Positions 1-6,086 of a DNA stretch of 6,086 bases are shown here, one piece after another. The stretch comes from Burkholderiaceae bacterium (GTDB taxonomy: Bacteria; Pseudomonadota; Gammaproteobacteria; Burkholderiales; Burkholderiaceae). The notes beneath the pieces were generated by a model, which saw nothing but the letters and a program-made list of their open reading frames with translations, made no database searches and was not told the DNA's origin. The stretch's first letter is position 1; each line of letters opens with the position of its first letter. Position numbers and translations under genes: made by a program. The stretch spans positions 1 to 6,086 of the forward strand of contig JASLEM010000398.1 of assembly GCA_030151165.1 (NCBI GenBank). The letters run 5' to 3'.

Positions 1-562
1 TGGCGAGCGCGATGGCCTCGTCCAGCAGCGGCTTGTACGCGATGACCTTGCCGCCGCGCGAGCCGGCGTCGGCGCTGACGATCACCGTGGGCCGCGCGTC
101 GTCGATGCGCGCCGCGAGGCTGGCGCTGGCGAAGCCGCCGAACACGACCGAGTGGATCGCGCCGAGCCGCGCGCAGGCGAGCATCGCGAACGTCGCCTCG
201 GGGATCATCGGCAGGTACAGCAGCACGCGGTCGCCCTGGCGCACGCCGAGTTCCCGCAGCGCCGCGGCCATCGTCATGACCTCCTGCAACAGCTGCGCGT
301 ACGTCCACGTGCGTTCCTGGTCGACTTCGGTCGAGACCCACGCCAGCGCCGCCTGGTCGGGCGTGGCCGCGGCGTGGCGGTCGACGGCGTTGTGGCACAG
401 GTTCGTCAGGCCGCCGGCGAACCACTTCACGAATGGCGGGTTCGAGGTGTCGCAGACCTGCTCGAACGGACGCTGCCACTCGATGCGCGCGGCCTGCGCG
501 GCCCAGAACGCGTCGGGGTTCTCGAGCGATTGGCGGATGAACTCGGCGGCGGTCGGGGCCAT
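1..562 (-). CDS. prpE: Propionate--CoA ligase (propionyl-CoA synthetase), N-terminal part
   Basis: The gene enters from the left edge and only its first 187 codons are present. PrpE activates propionate with ATP and CoA to propionyl-CoA through an acyl-adenylate in the cytoplasm. The visible part is the N-terminal cap plus the start of the AMP-binding domain of the acetyl-CoA synthetase family. Family blocks seen are DAFWAAQAARIEW (17-29), SNPPFVKWF (40-48), TNLCHNAVDRH (53-63), GDRVLLYLPMIPE (110-122), ARLGAIHSVVFGGF (131-144) and ARIDDARPTVIVSADAG (151-167). The SNPPF and TNLCHNA wording matches PrpE as I remember it better than Acs. The P-loop (SGTTGxPKG type) and catalytic lysine lie off-window, so activity cannot be judged. 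The ATG at 562 is supported by GGAG five bases upstream and by the N-terminus lining up with PrpE. It lies 69 bases downstream of the MFS gene on the same strand, so it may be co-transcribed or have its own promoter. Confidence 0.93.
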   Translation of the reverse strand, partial: MAPTAAEFIRQSLENPDAFWAAQAARIEWQRPFEQVCDTSNPPFVKWFAGGLTNLCHNAVDRHAAATPDQAALAWVSTEVDQERTWTYAQLLQEVMTMAAALRELGVRQGDRVLLYLPMIPEATFAMLACARLGAIHSVVFGGFASASLAARIDDARPTVIVSADAGSRGGKVIAYKPLLDEAIALA

Positions 563-566
563 GCTG

Positions 567-571
567 TCTCC
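567..571 (-). promoter_or_regulatory. Ribosome binding site of prpE
   Basis: On the minus strand GGAGA precedes the ATG at 562, with GGAG five bases from the start codon. This is the clearest Shine-Dalgarno match in the window and fixes the prpE start. Confidence 0.6.
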
Positions 572-605
572 GGGAAGTCGTCGTTCGGGGCGATCGACGC
601 ATGGT

Positions 606-627
606 GCCACGAAGACGGCAGCGTGGC
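606..627 (-). repeat. Short inverted repeat in the MFS-prpE spacer
   Basis: Positions 606-611 (GCCACG) and 622-627 (CGTGGC) form a perfect 6-base-pair stem with a 10-base loop, just after the MFS stop codon at 632-634. No T-run follows on the minus strand, so it is not a convincing intrinsic terminator. In such GC-rich DNA a stem of this size can arise by chance. The rest of the 69-base spacer (563-631) shows no clear promoter motif. Confidence 0.2.
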
Positions 628-631
628 GGCG

Positions 632-1843
632 TCAGGGCGCGTCGTGCGCGCCGGCGGGCGCCGGGTGATCGCCGCGCAGCGTCCACAGCGTCAGCAGCAG
701 CGTCACGACGGCCATCAGCGCGATGCCGGCCAGCATCGGCCGCGCGGTGCCGTCGACGACGCGCGCCATCGCCGCGATCACGACCGCGCCGGCGACCATC
801 TGCAGCATGCCCATCAGCGCGGACGCGGCGCCGGCGATGTCGCCGTGGTGGTCGAGCGCCATCACCGAGGTGGTCGGGATCACGAGGCCGAGGAAGCCGA
901 AGCCGACCAGCAGCACGGCGATCATCACGTCGAGCCGGTCGATGCCCGCGAAGTTCAGCGCCGAGCCGACGCACATGGCGATCGCGAAGCCGACCACCGC
1001 GGTCCTGACGACGCGCGGCAGGCCGTGGCGATGCGCGAGCTTGCCGGCGAACTGCGACGCGCCGATGAACGACGCCGCGTTGACCGCGAACGCCAGGCTG
1101 TACTGGCGCGGCGTGAGCCCGTAGTGGTTGATCAGCACGAACGACGAGTTGGCCAGGTAGACGAAGAACGCCGCGATGCCGAACGAGCCGACCATGCACA
1201 GGCCGACGAAGTGCGGGTCGCGCGCGAGGCGCCAGAACGCGCGGCCGGTGCTGGCGAGGTCGCTGCCGTGGCGCTCGGCGGGCGGGCGCGTCTCCTCCAG
1301 CGCGAAGGCCACCAGCGCGAGGCCGATCACGCCGATGGTGCTGACCGTCCAGAAGATCGCCTGCCAGCCGGCCGCGGCGATGATGAGGCTGCCGACCAGC
1401 GGCGCGAGGATCGGGCTCACGCTGAAGACGAGCATCAGCAGCGACATCAGCCGCGTGGCCTCGGCGCCGGTGTGCAGGTCGCGCACGACGGCGCGCGTGA
1501 TGACGTTGGGCGCGCCGCCGCCCAAACCCTGCACGAAACGGAACGCGACCAGCGTGCCGATGTCGGGCGCGAGCGCGCAGCCGATGCTGCCGGCGACGAA
1601 CAGCCCGATGCCCACGTACAGCGGCGGCTTGCGGCCGAACATGTCCGACGCCGGGCCGTAGATCACCTGGCTGACCGCAAACGACAGGAAGAACGCCATC
1701 AGGCTCAGCTGCACCTGGTTGACGTCGGCGTGCAGCGCGTGGCCGATCGCCGGCAGCGCGGGCAGGTACATGTCGATCGCGAACGGGCCGATGGCCGACA
1801 GCAAGCCCAGCACGAGCGCCAGGCGGTAGAAGTTGTGTTTCAT
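632..1843 (-). CDS. Bcr/CflA-family multidrug efflux MFS transporter
   Basis: This is a 403-residue inner-membrane transporter, the normal length for the 12-helix Bcr/CflA (DHA1) drug:H+ antiporter family, whose members export drugs such as bicyclomycin, sulfonamides or chloramphenicol. Helix 1 carries the family signature GPFAIDMYLPALP (19-31). Motif A is GPASDMFGRKP (63-73) between helices 2 and 3. A motif C-like PILAPLVGS (144-152) lies in helix 5. A charged loop at about 183-208 separates the two six-helix halves, and hydrophobic segments continue to about 388 before a short Pro/Ala tail. The reading frame stays open far upstream, to 3010, but that part is the reverse complement of the kinase gene and is not protein-like. 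The ATG at 1843 is chosen because helix 1 begins seven residues later, as in homologues. No good Shine-Dalgarno precedes it. The substrate cannot be read from sequence, and a metabolite exporter is possible. Confidence 0.92.
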   Translation of the reverse strand: MKHNFYRLALVLGLLSAIGPFAIDMYLPALPAIGHALHADVNQVQLSLMAFFLSFAVSQVIYGPASDMFGRKPPLYVGIGLFVAGSIGCALAPDIGTLVAFRFVQGLGGGAPNVITRAVVRDLHTGAEATRLMSLLMLVFSVSPILAPLVGSLIIAAAGWQAIFWTVSTIGVIGLALVAFALEETRPPAERHGSDLASTGRAFWRLARDPHFVGLCMVGSFGIAAFFVYLANSSFVLINHYGLTPRQYSLAFAVNAASFIGASQFAGKLAHRHGLPRVVRTAVVGFAIAMCVGSALNFAGIDRLDVMIAVLLVGFGFLGLVIPTTSVMALDHHGDIAGAASALMGMLQMVAGAVVIAAMARVVDGTARPMLAGIALMAVVTLLLTLWTLRGDHPAPAGAHDAP

Positions 1844-1885
1844 GAGGAAGGTCCGGGCAACCGCGCAGTTTAGGGGGCGGCGACA
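1844..1885. promoter_or_regulatory. Divergent intergenic region between MFS exporter and LRR-kinase
   Basis: These 42 bases separate two divergent start codons, so promoters for both genes must lie here or reach into the opposite coding region. The only A/T-rich patch is at 1867-1872, which reads TAAACT on the minus strand. It matches the -10 consensus at four of six positions, and I find no -35 at normal spacing. No operator-like palindrome is evident. The regulatory role is inferred from gene geometry alone. Confidence 0.35.
1872..1877 (+). promoter_or_regulatory. Probable ribosome binding site of the LRR-kinase
   Basis: AGGGGG lies eight bases before the ATG at 1886 and resembles AGGAGG. 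The alternative ATG at 1913 has no purine-rich stretch at proper spacing, so this site favours the upstream start. Confidence 0.45.
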
Positions 1886-3166
1886 ATGCCCCTTCACCAC
1901 GACGCTTCGCCGATGACCACAGCCTCCGCCACGCTCGCCGACCTGCGCGCCGGCCGCCTCGCCGGCGCCACGCACCTCGACCTGCGCCACGCGGGCCTCG
2001 CCGAGTTCCCGCGCGAGATCTTCGCGCTGGCCGACACGCTCGAGTCGCTCGACCTGTCCGACAACCCGCTGGGCGCCTTGCCGGACGACCTCGACCGGCT
2101 GCACGCGCTGCGGACGCTGTTCTGCTCGAACGCCCGCTTCACCGAGCTGCCCGCCGTGCTCGGGCGATGCGCGCGGCTCGACCTCGTCGGCTTCAAGGCG
2201 AACGCGATCGCGCACGTGCCGGCCGAGGCGCTGTCGCCGAACCTGCGCTGGCTGATCCTGACCGGCAACCGCGTCGACGCGCTGCCGGACTCGCTCGGCC
2301 ACTGCACGAAGCTGCGCAAGCTGGCGCTCGCGGGCAACCGGCTGTCGGCGTTGCCGCGCGGCGTCGCGAACCTCGAATCGCTGGAGCTGATCCGGTTGTC
2401 GGCCAACCGGTTCGACCACATCGACGACGCCTTGCCCGACGGCCTGCTGGCGCTGCCCCGCCTCGCGTGGCTGGCGTTCGCGGGCAATCCGTTCAACGCC
2501 GGGCAGGAGCTCGCGGCGATGCGCGCCTCGCCGATCGCGCAGATCGCGTGGGGCGACCTCGACGTCGGCGCGCTGCTCGGCACCGGCGCGTCGGGCTTCA
2601 TCCACGCCGCGCGGCGTCGCACCGCGGACGGCGCGGGCGTGCCCGTCGCGGTGAAGCTGTTCAAGGGCGACATGACCAGCGACGGCCTGCCGGGCAGCGA
2701 GATGGCGGCCTGCATCGCGGCGGACACCCATGCGCACGTGATCGGCGTCGAGGGCCAGGTCGCCGGCCACCCTACCGGCGTGCAAGGCCTCGTGATGCGC
2801 CTCGTGCCGCCGGGCTACCGCAACCTCGCCGCGCCGCCCAGCCTCGCGAGCTGCACGCGCGACGTCTATGCCGACGGCCTGCGCTTCACCGGCCCGCAGG
2901 CGCGCGGCGTCGCGCTCGCGATGCGCAACGCGCTCGCGCACCTGCACGAGCAGGGGCTGGTGCACGGCGACTTCTACGCGCACAACATCCTGGTCGACAG
3001 CGCGCACCACGCGCTGCTCGGCGACTTCGGCGCCGCGTCCTTCCTGCCCGACGACGACGCTCCGCGCGCCGAGGCCTTGATGCGCATCGACCGCCGCGCG
3101 CTCGCGATCCTGGTCGACGAGCTCGCGCAGCGCTGCGACGAGTCGTCCGCGCTGGCGGACTTCTAG
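1886..3166 (+). CDS. Leucine-rich-repeat protein kinase (LRR-kinase fusion)
   Basis: This 426-residue protein is probably cytoplasmic, with no signal peptide or membrane segment. Residues about 28-205 form at least seven LxxLxLxxN repeats with consensus Asn at 60, 82, 106, 128, 151, 174 and 201 (period 22-27), plus a degenerate first repeat near 31-36. Residues about 225-426 are a Hanks-type kinase. They contain the glycine loop GTGASG (232-237), VAVK with K257, a likely helix-C Glu at E272, the catalytic loop HGDFYAHN (360-367, D362 and N367) and GDFG (379-382, D380). The ATP and metal residues are all present, so phosphotransfer is plausible, but HRD is HGD and the usual loop Lys is Tyr. 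Only 44 residues follow DFG. An APE motif and the final helices are missing, and the segment near D402 looks like helix F. The start at 1886 is preferred over 1913 because of AGGGGG upstream. It is the only plus-strand gene, divergent from the exporter and ending 4 bases from the VOC gene. Similar LRR-kinases occur in other proteobacteria; I know of no established substrate. Confidence 0.88.
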   Translation: MPLHHDASPMTTASATLADLRAGRLAGATHLDLRHAGLAEFPREIFALADTLESLDLSDNPLGALPDDLDRLHALRTLFCSNARFTELPAVLGRCARLDLVGFKANAIAHVPAEALSPNLRWLILTGNRVDALPDSLGHCTKLRKLALAGNRLSALPRGVANLESLELIRLSANRFDHIDDALPDGLLALPRLAWLAFAGNPFNAGQELAAMRASPIAQIAWGDLDVGALLGTGASGFIHAARRRTADGAGVPVAVKLFKGDMTSDGLPGSEMAACIAADTHAHVIGVEGQVAGHPTGVQGLVMRLVPPGYRNLAAPPSLASCTRDVYADGLRFTGPQARGVALAMRNALAHLHEQGLVHGDFYAHNILVDSAHHALLGDFGAASFLPDDDAPRAEALMRIDRRALAILVDELAQRCDESSALADF

Positions 3167-3170
3167 CGCG

Positions 3171-3647
<477 letters not shown>

Positions 3648-3656
3648 GGCGGGCTT

Positions 3657-4942
3657 TCAGGCGGGGTCGCGCGGCGGGTCGTAGCGCGACAGGTCGAGGC
3701 GCCCGGTGAACCAGCCGGTCTTGAGGCCGCTGAGCGCCGCGACGGATTGATGATGCACCCACGACAGCCGGCCGGGCAGGCCGAAGAACATGTCGCGGAA
3801 GAAGGGCGCGAAGCGCTGGTCGGACTGGAACTGCGGCGTGAGGCGAACGCTGGCCTGCTGGTAGAAGCGCAGGTGCGGCCGGCGCTCCTGCGAGTAGCGC
3901 GCGAACGCGTCGGCCCACGCGACGCCGCCGTCGCGCGTGGCGCCGCGGACGCAGTGCGCGAGCACCCACGCGTCGATCAGCGCCATGTTCGCGCCCTGGC
4001 CCAGCTGCGGGCTCATGCCGTGGCCGGCGTCGCCGATCGCGACGACGCGGCCGTCGTGCCACTGCTTCATCCAGACGTCGGCGTAGCGCGCGACGCGCAG
4101 CTGCTCGGGCGCGGTGACGGACTCGAGCAGCGGCGCGGTCATCGGCAGCAGGCCGCTCACGCGCGCCTTCCACGCGGCCAGGCCGTCGTCGCGCCAGCGC
4201 GGCAGGTCGGCGAGCGGCAGGCTCCAGAAGAAGTTGATTCCCTGGGGTTGGTCGGCGGGCGCGTCGAGCGCGCGGCCGACCGGCATCAGGCCGACCATCT
4301 CGCGCGCAGCGCGGAAGCGCTGGCGCAGTTCCACCGGCGCGAAGCCGGGCGGCGCGGGCAGCACGGCCCACAGCGCGCCCCACGGAAACGCCTTCTGCGA
4401 CTGCGGCACCGCCATGCCCGCGCGCAGCGTCGAGAAGCTGCCGTTCGCGAGCACGAGCGCGTCGAAGCGGCCCAGCGGCGCGCCGCCCGCGGCGGTGAGC
4501 TCGACGCCGTCCCGCGATGACGCGAACCCGCCGACCGCCGTGCCCAGCCGCACCACCGTGCCGGCCGCGACCATGCGCCGCCACGCGAGCCCGAACAGCG
4601 TGCCGCGCTGGATGCCGATGCCGAAGCAGCCCGGCGCGAAGCGGCGATAGCTCATGTTCAGCACGGTGCGGCCCTCGGCGTTGTCGCCGAACAGCCGGTC
4701 GACCGCCGCGCCGTGCGCGAGCACGTCGTCGAGCATGCCCAGCCGCTGCAGCACGGCCTGGCCGGTCGGCTGCAGCAGCACGCCGGCGCCGACGGGGCGC
4801 GGGTCGTCGACCGCCTCGAACAGCGTCACGTCGTGGCCCTGCGCGCGCAGCAGCGTTGCGGCGGTGCAGCCGGCGATGCCGCCGCCGACGACCGCGACGT
4901 GGCTCGTCGACCGCGCCGGCGCGGCGCCCGTCACGCGCCCGC

Positions 4943-4946
<4 letters not shown>
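3657..4946 (-). CDS. Class A FAD-dependent monooxygenase (PHBH/UbiH-like fold)
   Basis: This is a 429-residue flavoprotein of the group that uses FAD and usually NAD(P)H to hydroxylate aromatic or related substrates. The N-terminal Rossmann fold has VVGGGIAG (19-26, GxGxxG) and E44 at the end of beta-2 for the FAD ribose. The DG-motif region reads ANGSFSTLR (167-175), with N168 where Asp is usual. The GD motif is [22 protein letters not shown] (in pieces: GDAGH 305-309, P313, GQGAN 316-320, D325). A C-terminal helical tail of roughly 75 residues follows, and no membrane segment is seen. GTG at 4946 is chosen because it overlaps the pccA stop as GTGA. GTG at 4934 is also in frame, would remove four residues, and has no better ribosome site. 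The long upstream open frame is antisense-like noise over pccA. The substrate is unknown. Operon placement suggests a link to a pathway yielding propionyl-CoA, but that is inference. Confidence 0.87.

Positions 4947-6086
<1,140 letters not shown>

Noticed and set aside
606..627. Stem-loop after the MFS gene as an intrinsic terminator.
   Set aside because: The stem is only 6 base pairs with a 10-base loop and no T-run follows, so it is listed only as a weak inverted repeat.
152..1873. Long plus-strand open frame of 573 codons opposite prpE and the MFS gene.
   Set aside because: It is the mirror of two well-recognised minus-strand genes. Its product is dominated by Arg, Ala, Asp, His and Gln with no domain, which is typical of antisense frames in GC-rich codon-biased DNA.
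1844..3010. Upstream extension of the MFS frame across the kinase gene, giving an apparent 792-residue fusion.
   Set aside because: The extra 389 residues are low-complexity Arg/Ala/Val/Gln sequence opposite the kinase, while the conserved first helix starts right after the ATG at 1843.

Overview
The window is very GC-rich by eye, with strong G/C preference at third codon positions. Its proteins look betaproteobacterial, most likely Burkholderiales; this placement is an impression from gene content and protein wording, not a database result. Every long stretch is coding. The largest gaps are 69 and 42 bases, and I see no RNA gene, insertion sequence, CRISPR array or phage gene.

Layout, left to right. 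(1) The N-terminal third of prpE (propionate--CoA ligase), minus strand, running off the left edge. (2) A complete Bcr/CflA-type MFS drug exporter, minus strand. (3) A 42-base divergent spacer. (4) The only plus-strand gene, an LRR-protein kinase fusion of eukaryotic-like type with an unusually short kinase C-lobe. (5) Convergent with it, only 4 bases away, a tightly packed minus-strand operon ending in a VOC-fold protein that resembles methylmalonyl-CoA epimerase. (6) Before that, a class A FAD-dependent monooxygenase that overlaps the next gene by 4 bases. (7) The C-terminal part of pccA, the biotin-carrying alpha subunit of propionyl-CoA carboxylase, running off the right edge.

The metabolic theme is propionate assimilation. 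PrpE would make propionyl-CoA, PccA (with a beta subunit expected off-window) would carboxylate it to (S)-methylmalonyl-CoA, and the VOC protein is a plausible epimerase giving the (R) form used by methylmalonyl-CoA mutase. The mutase and pccB are not seen and would be expected beyond the right edge. The monooxygenase, the exporter and the LRR-kinase have no obvious step in this route. The monooxygenase is nevertheless built into the operon, while the exporter and kinase form a divergent pair placed between the two propionate blocks.

The points most worth a second look are the stripped-down LRR-kinase, the monooxygenase with Asn in place of the usual Asp of its DG motif, and the epimerase candidate with Gln at the first expected metal-ligand position. 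I found no clearly new multi-gene system.
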